Program-made: the position numbers and the translations under genes
Shown here: positions 1 to 7,844 of the stretch, one piece after another
Layout: every line of letters begins with the position of its first letter
Position numbering within the stretch: position 1 is the first letter of the stretch
From: JANLQX01 sp031418775
GTDB lineage: Bacteria; Actinomycetota; Acidimicrobiia; Acidimicrobiales; JANYDT01
Direction of reading: 5' to 3'
Assembly (NCBI GenBank): GCA_031418775.1
Contig: JANOJN010000170.1
Span: 1 to 64,000, forward strand
DNA: 64,000 bases
Notes under the pieces: model-generated
What the model saw: only the letters and a program-made list of their open reading frames with translations
The model's database searches: none
Told to the model about the DNA's origin: nothing

Positions 1-109
1 GCGTGGTGGTCGCGGAGTCGGTAGGAGTCGCCGTCGAGGGTCCGTAGCGGAAACGTGATCCACGAAACCGGCCAAAATATCGACGCCGGCTTCTAACCCT
101 GGTAACCCC

Positions 110-298
110 TCACTCCTTGGAGGCCACGGCGTTCGGTGTGACGTTCATCTTCGGCACGTAGTCCGCAAGAACGACATCCTTCGCGTCGAGCGCTTGGGCG
201 GCTCGAAGTTCGGTCCGACACGTCGTGCAGGGTCCGTAAAACACGTCCTGTACCTCGAGATGGCAGCGAGGACAGGCGAATTCAAGGTTCGTGGCCAT
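110..298 (-). CDS. Small zinc-ribbon protein, function unknown
   Basis: This 62-residue protein has two Cys-X2-Cys pairs (C9/C12 and C24/C27), the pattern of a small zinc ribbon. The remainder is short and polar, with no membrane segment. The ATG at 298 was chosen because the reading frame upstream of it is only the shadow of the divergent transporter gene. The start lies 46 bp from the likely start of that transporter, so both promoters must sit in 299-344. I do not recognise a named family. A structural or nucleic-acid-binding role is possible but is only inferred from the cysteines. Confidence 0.65.
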   Translation of the reverse strand: MATNLEFACPRCHLEVQDVFYGPCTTCRTELRAAQALDAKDVVLADYVPKMNVTPNAVASKE

Positions 299-344
299 CA
301 ACCGGGGAGCGTACGCGAGTGTGTGCAGTCGGTACGCTCCTCGG

Positions 345-1316
345 GTGAACGAGACCCTTGCCGCAGCCGAACCTGACGCGGCGCCCGCAGCGGCCCACGG
401 CGGTGCCCATGGGACCAAGGCCATTCTCGCGGCGCTCATCGCCAACTTCGGCATCGCCATCGCCAAGTTCATCGGCTTTCTCATCACTGGGTCGTCGTCG
501 CTGCTGGCGGAAGCGGGACACTCCGTTGCCGACACGACGAATCAGGGCCTCCTGCTGCTCGGCGGCAAGCAGGCCCGCAAGCCGGCTGATGACGAACACC
601 AGTTTGGTTACGGGATGGCCCGGTACTTCTGGTCGTTCGTCGTCGCGCTCATCCTCTTCTCGCTCGGCTCGCTCTTCGCCATCTACGAGGGCCTCAAGAA
701 GTTGCAGCACCCGCACGAGTTGGAGAAACCGATCATCGCGGTTGGCATCCTCTGCGTGGCCGTCGCGCTGGAGGCATTCTCGTTCCGGACGGCGATCGTC
801 GAGGCGCGACCCCTCAAAGGGAACCAGAGTTGGTGGTCCTTCATACGCACGTCGAAGGTGCCGGAGCTTCCGGTGCTGCTCCTCGAGGACTCGGGCGCAC
901 TGGTCGGTCTGATGCTCGCCCTCGGCGGCGTCGGCATGGCGCTCATCACCGATGACCCGGTGTGGGACGCCTACGCCACGCTCGCCATCGGCGCCCTCCT
1001 TGCCGTCATCGCCGTGATCTTGATCATCGAGATGCGAAGCCTCCTGCTCGGCGAGGCGGCATCCCCTGAGGCGACCGTGAGGTTGCGCGGGGCCATCGAG
1101 TCGTCGCCATCGGTTCGCCGGCTGATCCACGTTCGCACCATGCACGTCGGACCGGAGGAGTTGTTGGTCGCGGCAAAGATCGAGTTCGATGCTTCGCTCG
1201 ACTTCGCCGGAGTTAGTGCCGCGATCGACGAAACAGAAGCGCGCATACGATCTCTGGACCCGACTGCGACCCTCATCTACCTCGAACCGGCGATCCACGA
1301 CCCGTCTCGCAACTGA
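345..1316 (+). CDS. Cation diffusion facilitator family transporter
   Basis: Predicted inner-membrane exporter of divalent metal ions such as Zn2+, running on the proton gradient. The 323 residues give about six hydrophobic helices followed by a C-terminal cytoplasmic domain of ferredoxin-like type. The second helix carries the metal-site pattern HSVAD (HxxxD). The fifth helix has EDSGAL rather than a second HxxxD, as in the divergent ZnT9-like branch. The GTG at 345 was preferred; an earlier in-frame GTG at 291 would overlap the divergent small gene. The stop overlaps the next ATG (TGATG), suggesting coupled translation with the glycosidase gene. Confidence 0.82.
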   Translation: MNETLAAAEPDAAPAAAHGGAHGTKAILAALIANFGIAIAKFIGFLITGSSSLLAEAGHSVADTTNQGLLLLGGKQARKPADDEHQFGYGMARYFWSFVVALILFSLGSLFAIYEGLKKLQHPHELEKPIIAVGILCVAVALEAFSFRTAIVEARPLKGNQSWWSFIRTSKVPELPVLLLEDSGALVGLMLALGGVGMALITDDPVWDAYATLAIGALLAVIAVILIIEMRSLLLGEAASPEATVRLRGAIESSPSVRRLIHVRTMHVGPEELLVAAKIEFDASLDFAGVSAAIDETEARIRSLDPTATLIYLEPAIHDPSRN

Positions 1317-2590
1317 TGCCGAGCTTCGCGGTCGCCGGTGTGTTGGAGGGGTTCTACGGGACTCCATGGTCGTGGGATGAGCGGGTCGCGGTGATGGAGC
1401 AATGCGTGCCGGCAGGATTGCCGTGGTACGTGTGGGCCCCGAAGTCCGACCCGCTGCATCGCCGGACGTGGCGTGAGCCGTTCACCGACGAACACCTCGA
1501 CGGATTCCGTCGACTGCTGACGATCGACGGCCTCCATCTTGGCGTCGCCATCGCGCCAGGGCTCGACCCGGCGGACCTCGAAGAGGACCACGCCGCATTG
1601 GTCGCAAAGGTTCGCTCGGTCCTCGACGTCGGCGCCACGCTCGTGATGATCGCCTTCGACGACATCGGCGACGACGTGACGAATGCGCAGCGTCACATAG
1701 AGATCGTGAGCGCACTCCTCGGCGCGATCGATCTGTCAGGCGTGCACGTCATCGTCGTGCCTACGCACTACGCGACGATCGCCTCGACGCCGTATCTCGC
1801 CGCGCTCTCCGCCGGACTTCCGCCCGAGGTGATGATCGGCTGGACCGGTCCATTCGTCATCAACGACACCATCACCGCCGCCCATGCCGAAGCATTCGCA
1901 GAAGTGGTCGACGGCCGCATGATTGCACTTTGGGACAACTTCCCGGTGAACGACACCGTGATGAGCGACCGCTTGTTCCTCCGACCGCTTGAGGGACGCG
2001 ATCCCGAACTGGCTGAGCACTGCGGCGCGTACCTCGCAAATGCTGGTGTGCAGGCGTGGCCTTCGCTCCCCGCGCTCCTCAGCGCGGGCGCGTGGGTAAA
2101 GACCGGCGTTGCCGACATCGCGTGGGAGGACTTCGACGACAGCGTCAACCTGGCGTTGCTGGCCGGAGCATGTGACGGGAGCGAGTTGACGCGCCTCGCC
2201 CGCAACGTCATCGACGATGACGAGTCGGCCGACCTGTGGTGGTGGCTCGAACGACTCGAAGACCTCGAAATCGACGGTCCGATCGGCGAGCAGGCCGCAC
2301 CGTGGATCGCCCAGACCCGTGCCGAGGCGGCCGTTGCGTTGACCGCTCTCGACCTGTACGAACGCGACCGGGGAGATCCGGAGACAATCGGGCTCATCGT
2401 CGACCTGTGGCGGACCTGGCCGCCGGTGCGGCGCTCCCCGGTCTCTGTGCTCGGCTCACGCTTCGGCATCGAGCCGCGCATGGGGCAGGACGAGGCGGGC
2501 GCCTGGACGCTTCACCGCGGCGCGCTCGTGGACGACACCAACGTCACCGACCTGCTCTGCCGTCTCGCCCTCACCAAGCACGGCGCGTAG
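1316..2590 (+). CDS. GH84-type beta-N-acetylglucosaminidase
   Basis: Resembles the catalytic barrel of glycoside hydrolase family 84, which removes N-acetylglucosamine by substrate-assisted catalysis. The family opening GVLEGFYGTPWS is at residues 8-19 and the paired catalytic aspartates are D115 and D116 (FDDIGDD). Later motifs IGWTGP and WDNFPVND line the active site in known members. At 424 residues it has the catalytic domain plus a short helical tail, without the carbohydrate-binding modules of secreted clostridial enzymes. No signal peptide is seen, so a cytoplasmic role in amino-sugar recycling is likely. The start codon overlaps the stop of the metal exporter. Confidence 0.85.
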   Translation: MPSFAVAGVLEGFYGTPWSWDERVAVMEQCVPAGLPWYVWAPKSDPLHRRTWREPFTDEHLDGFRRLLTIDGLHLGVAIAPGLDPADLEEDHAALVAKVRSVLDVGATLVMIAFDDIGDDVTNAQRHIEIVSALLGAIDLSGVHVIVVPTHYATIASTPYLAALSAGLPPEVMIGWTGPFVINDTITAAHAEAFAEVVDGRMIALWDNFPVNDTVMSDRLFLRPLEGRDPELAEHCGAYLANAGVQAWPSLPALLSAGAWVKTGVADIAWEDFDDSVNLALLAGACDGSELTRLARNVIDDDESADLWWWLERLEDLEIDGPIGEQAAPWIAQTRAEAAVALTALDLYERDRGDPETIGLIVDLWRTWPPVRRSPVSVLGSRFGIEPRMGQDEAGAWTLHRGALVDDTNVTDLLCRLALTKHGA

Positions 2591-2602
2591 CCCTCGCCAC
2601 TT

Positions 2603-2784
2603 GGGTCAGCTCGTGCGCTGGGTCAGCTGACGTGCGCTGGGTCAGCCCGTGTGCACCGGGTCAGCTCGTGCGCTGGGTCAGCCCGTGCGCTGGGTCAGCC
2701 CGTGCGCTGGGTCAGCCCGTGTGCACCGGGTCAGCTCGTGTGCACCGGCGCACGAATCCCGACCCAACGACGGGAGCGGACCCA
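2603..2784. repeat. Expanded GGGTCAGC tandem array between convergent genes
   Basis: Eight copies of GGGTCAGC begin at 2603, 2620, 2639, 2658, 2675, 2692, 2709 and 2728, giving steps of 17 or 19 bp. They are followed by GCGCACGAATCCCGACCCA near 2749 and by inverted GACCCA units at 2761 and 2779. The right end matches the inner part of the palindromic elements at 18928-19005 and 20014-20092, so this looks like an expanded copy of the same family. It fills the gap between the 3' ends of the convergent GH84 and dcd genes. Confidence 0.85.
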
Positions 2785-2802
2785 GGTCGCGCGGCGCTCG
2801 CG

Positions 2803-3372
2803 TCAGCGCTGGGGGAAGTTCGCGTAGTACCGGCTCGGCGTCGGGCCGCGCTGGCCCTGGTACTTCGAGCCGACGGCCGAGGAACCGTACGGATGCTCGG
2901 CCGGGCTGGTCATCCGGAGGAAGCTGACCTGGCCGATCTTCATGCCGGGGTAGATGGTGATCGGGAGGTTGGCGACGTTGGCCAACTCCAGCGTGATGTG
3001 GCCATCGAAACCCGGATCGATGAACCCGGCGGTCGAGTGGATGAGCAGACCGAGGCGGCCGAGGCTCGACTTGCCTTCGATGCGGGCGACGAGATCGTCG
3101 GGGACGCCGATGCGTTCGGCGGTCGCTCCCAACACGAACTCACCGGGGTGGAGGATGAACACGTCTTCGCTGCCGATCTCGACCAGCTCGGTCAGATCCT
3201 CCTGGTTCTCCTTCACGTCGATGACGCGCGCCGTGTGGTTGCGGAACACGCGGAAGTAGCGGTCCACCGTGAGGTCGATCGACGACGGCTGTACGTTGTC
3301 GGGCACGAAGGGGTCGATCAGGATTCGCCCACTGACGATCTCCTCACGAAGCGTGCGGTCGGAGAGGATCAT
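2803..3372 (-). CDS. dcd: dCTP deaminase (probably bifunctional dCTP deaminase/dUTPase)
   Basis: Converts dCTP to dUTP, and in actinobacterial members directly to dUMP, supplying precursors for dTTP and keeping uracil out of DNA. The 189 residues match the family length. The nucleotide-binding core around residues 98-130 (IEGKSSLGRLGL, then HITLELAN) and the C-terminal segment GSKYQGQRGPTPSR are intact. The close resemblance to the mycobacterial bifunctional enzyme suggests the same activity, but the distinction rests on few residues. The gene stands alone on the minus strand, facing the GH84 gene. Confidence 0.93.
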   Translation of the reverse strand: MILSDRTLREEIVSGRILIDPFVPDNVQPSSIDLTVDRYFRVFRNHTARVIDVKENQEDLTELVEIGSEDVFILHPGEFVLGATAERIGVPDDLVARIEGKSSLGRLGLLIHSTAGFIDPGFDGHITLELANVANLPITIYPGMKIGQVSFLRMTSPAEHPYGSSAVGSKYQGQRGPTPSRYYANFPQR

Positions 3373-3446
3373 GGCCGGACGCTGCTCTCACGCGGCGATG
3401 TCGGAGTCCTGTCGAAGCACGTCATGGGGAGGCGAGGCTAGCGGCC

Positions 3447-3500
3447 CCGCGCGGTTCAGCGGCCGAGCGCAGTTCAGTGGGCCCGCGCAGTTCAGCGGCC
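3447..3500. repeat. 18-bp tandem repeat, three copies
   Basis: Three copies of a unit containing GTTCAG lie at 3454, 3472 and 3490, exactly 18 bp apart, with flanking CGCGC and GGCC also repeated. The array lies upstream of dcd and downstream of the small membrane-protein gene, in the 142-bp gap between them. Confidence 0.7.
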
Positions 3501-3514
3501 AGGGAGACGATCGG

Positions 3515-3775
3515 TCAGCGCACGAGGCTGGCGATCGCCCAGAGGCTCACGATGAAGCCGACCGAGGCCATGGCGATCGTTCGGAGTTTCGGCGCCTTGG
3601 CGAGGGTGACGGCTTTCAGGTCGTCCTCCGTTATCCGGCGCTTCGTCGCTTCACGTGACGGTGGCCGGGTCGTCCGCTTGGCCGGCGGGCGGACCAGTGC
3701 CAAGACGTTGCCGATAAAGAGCGCGCCACCGAAGGCGAGCAGCAACCACACCAGGAGATCGGGACCACCAAACAT
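3515..3775 (-). CDS. Small membrane protein, function unknown
   Basis: An 86-residue protein with a hydrophobic helix at about residues 6-26, a basic proline- and arginine-rich middle, and a second hydrophobic helix at about 63-84. The pattern suggests a two-pass inner-membrane protein with the basic loop in the cytoplasm. No enzymatic motif is visible and I do not recognise the family. Codon third positions are GC-rich like neighbouring genes, supporting a real coding sequence. It sits between dcd and an SDR gene on the same strand. Confidence 0.6.
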   Translation of the reverse strand: MFGGPDLLVWLLLAFGGALFIGNVLALVRPPAKRTTRPPSREATKRRITEDDLKAVTLAKAPKLRTIAMASVGFIVSLWAIASLVR

Positions 3776-3816
3776 GCAGTCCTCAAGCTATCCGTCGGCG
3801 GTGGCCTCCCGATTCT

Positions 3817-4584
3817 TCAGGCCGTTGCGCCTCCGTCGACAGTGAGGACTTCGCCGGTGATGAACGAACCGGCGTCGCTGACCAGCAACAGCGCCGGACC
3901 GACGATCTCGCGGGGATCGCCGATGCGACCGAGCGGTGTGGATGAGGCGACCCGGGCAAGGATCCGGTCGTCGAAGGCCTTGGTGACCATGTCGGTGCGG
4001 AAGGTTCCCGGCGAGATCGCGTTCACCCGGATGCCGTCGGGCGCAAGATCGCGGGCCAGCGTCGTTGTCACCTGGGCGAGCCCGGCCTTCACGGGAGGAT
4101 AGAGGTAGCGACCGGGCGAGGACCCGTCCATGGCGATGCTCACGATGTTCACGACCGCCCCGTGTCCCGATGCCGCAAGGTGCGGTCGCGCTTCGCGGAC
4201 CAGGAGCATGGGTGCCAGAAGGTTGGTCGTGAACGCGCCGACGAACGCGCTTGCGTCGAGGTTCTCCAGGGCACGGTCGAGCACTGTTGCGGCGTTGTTG
4301 ATGACGATGTCGATCCGACCGAAGGCTGCGAGCGCAGCTTCCACGATGGTGCGCGGCGCGTCCGGGTCGCTCATGTTCACGCTGACGGCGGCGGCGGCGC
4401 CACCGCTGGACCGGATCTCGGCAACGAGGGCCTCACAGGCGTCGAGCTTGCGGCTGGCGACGATCACCGACGCTCCAGCGTCGGCGAGGCCGATCGCCAT
4501 CGCCCGGCCGAGCCCGCGTGAGCCACCGGTCACGATGGCGCACCGTCCCGTCAGGTCGAACAGCGCGGCGAGACGATCATGCAT
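3817..4584 (-). CDS. SDR family NAD(P)-dependent oxidoreductase
   Basis: Classical short-chain dehydrogenase of 255 residues. The cofactor-binding motif TGGSRGLG is at residues 19-26, NNAA follows in the middle, and the catalytic pair lies in YPPVK (YxxxK). The C-terminal stretch VDGG is typical of FabG-like members. The ATG at 4584 was chosen because the Rossmann fold begins right after it and a GGAG lies about 10 bases upstream; the longer frame runs into a repeat. The substrate cannot be deduced. The gene stands downstream of the importer operon, separated by a hairpin module. Confidence 0.85.
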   Translation of the reverse strand: MHDRLAALFDLTGRCAIVTGGSRGLGRAMAIGLADAGASVIVASRKLDACEALVAEIRSSGGAAAAVSVNMSDPDAPRTIVEAALAAFGRIDIVINNAATVLDRALENLDASAFVGAFTTNLLAPMLLVREARPHLAASGHGAVVNIVSIAMDGSSPGRYLYPPVKAGLAQVTTTLARDLAPDGIRVNAISPGTFRTDMVTKAFDDRILARVASSTPLGRIGDPREIVGPALLLVSDAGSFITGEVLTVDGGATA

Positions 4585-4675
4585 GGCGGGGCTCCGGTCG
4601 GGGTGCAGGTCGGGATGGGCGGGGACCCTACCGCCCAGGCCCGACGCGCCACCACCCTGCTGAGTGCGGCTAAAC

Positions 4676-4734
4676 ACCTCCCACGCGCGTTGGGAGGTGT
4701 GTAGCCCCCACATATGGGGGCAACCTCTCTCCCA
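4676..4734 (-). repeat. Two-hairpin module, copy 1 (probable terminator of the importer operon)
   Basis: Read on the minus strand, the element begins a few bases after the substrate-binding-protein stop. It contains the hairpin GCCCCCATATGTGGGGGC (4704-4721), then a second stem in which ACACCTCCC pairs with GGGAGGTGT (about 4675-4699), followed by TTT. The first 31 bases (4704-4734) are identical, in opposite orientation, to 58902-58932. A terminator role fits its position and is an inference. Confidence 0.75.
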
Positions 4735-4740
4735 ACGCGC

Positions 4741-5943
4741 CTACTTCTTGGGCCAGATCACCTGGTTGTCGGGGCCGATGACGGACTTGACGAGGGTGTC
4801 GTCATAGGAGCCGGCGATCTGCGGCTTGGGGGCGGTGCCGAACACACCAGCGTCGGCGTAATCATCGACCTGCTCCTGGAGCATCTTCGGGATGATGAGT
4901 CCGATGGCGGTGCCCGCCGGCGTGGAACTCGCAACCACCTTCGACTCGATCTTCCAGCGGAAGCGCTCGCCGTCGGGCGAGAGGAAGTTGCGGTTGCCGT
5001 TGGCGTTGATCCGCTTCACCGCAAGGTCGACGGCGGCATCGGGGTCCGCAGCCGCGTCGGCGTAGCCCTTGAGCGCGGCGCGCACAAAGTCCTGTGCTGC
5101 AGTCGGGTTCTCCTTCAGGAACTTCGCGTTCGTGTAGATGATCCCGAACGAACCCGGGATGTCGTATGCGGACGGATCAAAGAGCTTGTAGGCGAAGCCG
5201 GCGCGATCGAGCTGACCGGGTTCGTTCGACTTGTAGCCGGGCAGCGCGTCGATCGGCAGCTGGAAGTGGGCAATGGGGTTGAAGCCCTCGACGAGCTTGT
5301 CGTTGTAGTCGACACCGCGCTTGAGTCCGACCTTGTTGAGCATGGCCACGATCGAGGGCGGGATGTCGCCCTTCATGCCGATCGTCTTGCCCCGAAGGTC
5401 ACGCAATCCCTTGATGACGTCGTCGCGCACCATCAGTCCCTCGATGGCTGTCTTGCCGAGGTCGTACGCCATGACCAAGGACTTCTCCTTGGGTGTGCTC
5501 TTCAGGAGCTCGATGTAGGACCCGGCTGACGAGAACTGCGCCTTGTTGTCAGCCACCAACGCATAGTTCGCGGTGGAGAAGCTCGCCTTCACGTCGACGT
5601 CGAGGCACATCTTGGCGAAATAGCCCTTGGCGTCGGCCACGATCATCTCCACGATTGACGCCGTGGCGGCGTAGTCGAAGCCCGAGAGATAGGTGATCTT
5701 GCCGGCCTTCTTGTTGGCTGCGCATCGATCGGCGGTGATGCCATCGACGGTCACCGCGTTCGTCAGAGCGGGCGCAGGTGCAGCAGTACTCGGCGCGGCC
5801 GTGGACGCCGGGGCTTTGGTGGTCTTGGTCACCTTCGCCTTGGTGGCCTTCTTGGTGGCAGCGTCGGCAGGTGTCAGCGAGAGTGCCAGCGCGGCACTGA
5901 GGCCGAGCGCGACGAACAGAGGGGTGGGACGACGAAACAACAC
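4741..5943 (-). CDS. ABC transporter substrate-binding protein, NMT1/THI5-like
   Basis: Extracellular solute receptor of 400 residues. A signal peptide with a hydrophobic core (residues 8-26) ends in ADAA; no lipobox cysteine is seen. A Lys/Thr/Ala/Pro-rich linker runs to about residue 60. The mature domain starts at ITYLSGFDYAATASIVEMIVADAKGYF, which is the NMT1/THI5 pattern used for pyrimidine, nitrate, sulfonate or taurine-type ligands. LRGKTIGMKGDIPPSIVAML in the middle is characteristic of the fold. The ligand cannot be named, and no thiamin riboswitch was found upstream of the operon. It is the last gene of a three-gene operon, 33 bp after the permease. Confidence 0.85.
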   Translation of the reverse strand: MLFRRPTPLFVALGLSAALALSLTPADAATKKATKAKVTKTTKAPASTAAPSTAAPAPALTNAVTVDGITADRCAANKKAGKITYLSGFDYAATASIVEMIVADAKGYFAKMCLDVDVKASFSTANYALVADNKAQFSSAGSYIELLKSTPKEKSLVMAYDLGKTAIEGLMVRDDVIKGLRDLRGKTIGMKGDIPPSIVAMLNKVGLKRGVDYNDKLVEGFNPIAHFQLPIDALPGYKSNEPGQLDRAGFAYKLFDPSAYDIPGSFGIIYTNAKFLKENPTAAQDFVRAALKGYADAAADPDAAVDLAVKRINANGNRNFLSPDGERFRWKIESKVVASSTPAGTAIGLIIPKMLQEQVDDYADAGVFGTAPKPQIAGSYDDTLVKSVIGPDNQVIWPKK

Positions 5944-5976
5944 GATGGTTCTCCTGAGGGAAAGGAATGGCGATGA

Positions 5977-6768
5977 CTAGCGGGGTGATGACGAAACGCC
6001 GGCCGAAGCCGACGATGCGCTGTGCCAGTGCAGCGCGATCCTTTCGATTCCCGAGATCGCCAGGTAGGCGAACGAACCGATCAAACCGAGCACGAAGATG
6101 CTGCCCCACAGCAGGGGTCCGCCCACCGTACCAGCCGCCGCCGCTTTGCGAATAAGCACACCGAGACCACGGTCGAGGAACGCCCACGGTTCACCGATGA
6201 CTGCACCCACGAGCGACAACCCCGCCGACACTTTGGCGCCGGCGATCAGCGACGGAACCGCGTTCGGCACGCGGAGGCGCCGATAGATCTCCCACCGCGA
6301 CGCATGCACGCTGCGAAGCAACTCGTGGGCGAGCGGGTCGATGTCGCGCAGACCGGACACGGCGTTGAACAGCAGCGGGGGGAAGCACACGATGGCGACC
6401 ATCAAGACGATGGGGCGATAGCCGAAGCCGACCCACAACACGATCGCCGCTCCGTAGGCGAACAGCGGCGTGACGAGAACGACGATCGCTACCGCCGACA
6501 CTGCGCGTTCCAGAAAGGCCGAATGCGCGCATACCGAAGCAATGGCGAAGGCGATGACCAACGCCAGCGCGAAGCCCGCGACCGAAACCGCGATGGTCGG
6601 CCAGGCGTCGTACCAGTAGGCGGACCGGTTCGTGACGATGTCGCGAACAACGTCCGACGGGCGCGGCAGCTTGTACGACTCGATGTCGAAGATCCGGACG
6701 AACGACTCCCAGAAGCCGAGGAACACGGCGATGCCGACGAACGGGGCGAGCGAGAGGTAGCGCTTCAC
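5977..6768 (-). CDS. ABC transporter permease, BPD (SsuC/ThiX) family
   Basis: Inner-membrane permease of 263 residues with about six hydrophobic helices. The EAA-like loop that contacts the ATPase is visible around residues 150-185 (HELLRSVHASRWEIYRRLRVPNAVPSLIAGAK). The overall pattern matches the binding-protein-dependent permeases that pair with NMT1-type receptors. Its start overlaps the end of the ATPase gene by 4 bp (ATGA), so the two are translated together. One permease gene suggests a homodimer in the membrane. Confidence 0.87.
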   Translation of the reverse strand: MKRYLSLAPFVGIAVFLGFWESFVRIFDIESYKLPRPSDVVRDIVTNRSAYWYDAWPTIAVSVAGFALALVIAFAIASVCAHSAFLERAVSAVAIVVLVTPLFAYGAAIVLWVGFGYRPIVLMVAIVCFPPLLFNAVSGLRDIDPLAHELLRSVHASRWEIYRRLRVPNAVPSLIAGAKVSAGLSLVGAVIGEPWAFLDRGLGVLIRKAAAAGTVGGPLLWGSIFVLGLIGSFAYLAISGIERIALHWHSASSASAGVSSSPR

Positions 6769-7586
6769 GACGCCCGTCCGATTGCGGTCTGCTGCTGTGC
6801 GGCGCGAAGCGCACCACGCACCTCGCGCAGCGCGCCGACGTAAGCCGGTGTTTCCTCCAGGCCCTCGGGAGCCGGACGAGTGAGTCCTACCGGGATGTCG
6901 GCGATGATTCGTCCTGGACGACCGGAAAGCACGATCACCCGATCCGCCAGCAGCACGGCCTCGTTCAGGTCATGGGTGCTGAAGACAACCGTGGAGCGAT
7001 GCGCCGTCCACAGCTCGCAAAGGAGTCGGCGCATCTCGGCGCGTGTGAGTTCGTCCAAGGCGGCGAACGGTTCATCCAGCAGGAGGACGTCGGCGCCGAG
7101 GACGAAGGCGCGGGCCAGCGCGACCCGCTGGGCCATCCCACCCGAGAGGGTCGACGGGCGAGCGGATTCGAAGCCCCGCAACCCGACCGCAGCGAGCATC
7201 GCATCGACCTCGGTGTCGCTGCTCTCCGACTTGCCCGAGGCCTTCACGTTCACCTCGGTGAGCAGGCGAACGTTGTCTCGTACCGACCGCCAGGTGAGCA
7301 GCGTCGGAGCTTGCGGGACGAACCCGAACTGTTTGGCCTGCCGAGCGTCGTCGGCCGTGCGGTTCCCGATCCGAACCTCACCCGTTGTCGGTGCGTCGAG
7401 TCCGCCGATGAGGCGCAAGAGCGTCGACTTCCCGCAGCCCGAAGGACCGATCAGCACGGTGATCGTCTCCGGTTCCAACGTGAGATCGATGGCTTCGAGA
7501 GCTTGAACAGGATCGCCACGGCGAGATGCGGCGTAGGTTCGGCCGAGCCCGGTGCATCGCACGGTGGTTGGTGACGACTCATGCAT
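6765..7586 (-). CDS. ABC transporter ATP-binding protein (nitrate/sulfonate/taurine type)
   Basis: ATPase of 273 residues powering the importer. Walker A is GPSGCGKST at residues 48-56, the signature is LSGGMAQR, and Walker B is VLLLDEP followed by FAALD. The H-loop lies in STHDLNEAV. It is the first gene of the operon, followed by permease and receptor. The C-terminal 35 residues beyond the ATPase core are short and helical. The TetR gene upstream reads in the same direction but is separated by 258 bp, so co-regulation is not evident. Confidence 0.88.
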   Translation of the reverse strand: MHESSPTTVRCTGLGRTYAASRRGDPVQALEAIDLTLEPETITVLIGPSGCGKSTLLRLIGGLDAPTTGEVRIGNRTADDARQAKQFGFVPQAPTLLTWRSVRDNVRLLTEVNVKASGKSESSDTEVDAMLAAVGLRGFESARPSTLSGGMAQRVALARAFVLGADVLLLDEPFAALDELTRAEMRRLLCELWTAHRSTVVFSTHDLNEAVLLADRVIVLSGRPGRIIADIPVGLTRPAPEGLEETPAYVGALREVRGALRAAQQQTAIGRAS

Positions 7587-7607
7587 CGAAATTCCTCTGG
7601 TCGAGGC

Positions 7608-7712
7608 TCAGCTGAAGGGGACGGACACCGAGAACAACACGGTGTAGTCGCTGTGCCAGTGCAACGCGGCCCTCACGATCTCCGAGAACGCCGTTGCCGG
7701 CGAGCGAATCGT
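7608..7712 (-). pseudogene. Possible coding remnant before the importer operon
   Basis: On the minus strand a frame ending at 7608 shows nearly exclusively G or C at third positions over its last 30 codons, ending in ALHWHSDYTVLFSVSVPFS. No ATG exists in this frame back to the TetR stop codon, and only a GTG at 7676 could start a short peptide. The ALHWHS stretch also occurs at the C-terminus of the permease at about 6025. It may be the tail of a lost permease or a short leader peptide. Support is weak. Confidence 0.2.
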
Positions 7713-7844
7713 TTGAGCGGCGAACGAGGATGCTGCCTCACAGCCAACGAAACGAAGGTAGCAGAGCCACAGCGCGAGGCCCAAGGCATGGGGCGTGAGG
7801 AACTCCGAGTCGATCCGACGTTCGCACCCTCCGCCAGGATTGAC

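Noticed and set aside
1..47. Possible end of a protein (frame 3, ending VGVAVEGP) at the window edge
   Set aside because: Only 14 codons are visible, with no family signal, so coding cannot be supported.
2603..2784. CRISPR array
   Set aside because: Repeat units are 8-12 bp with 7-9-bp partly repeated spacers and no cas genes; this does not fit CRISPR.
7587..7844. Thiamin riboswitch upstream of the NMT1-type importer
   Set aside because: A CTGAG-like stretch occurs on the minus strand, but the conserved second half of the aptamer is missing.
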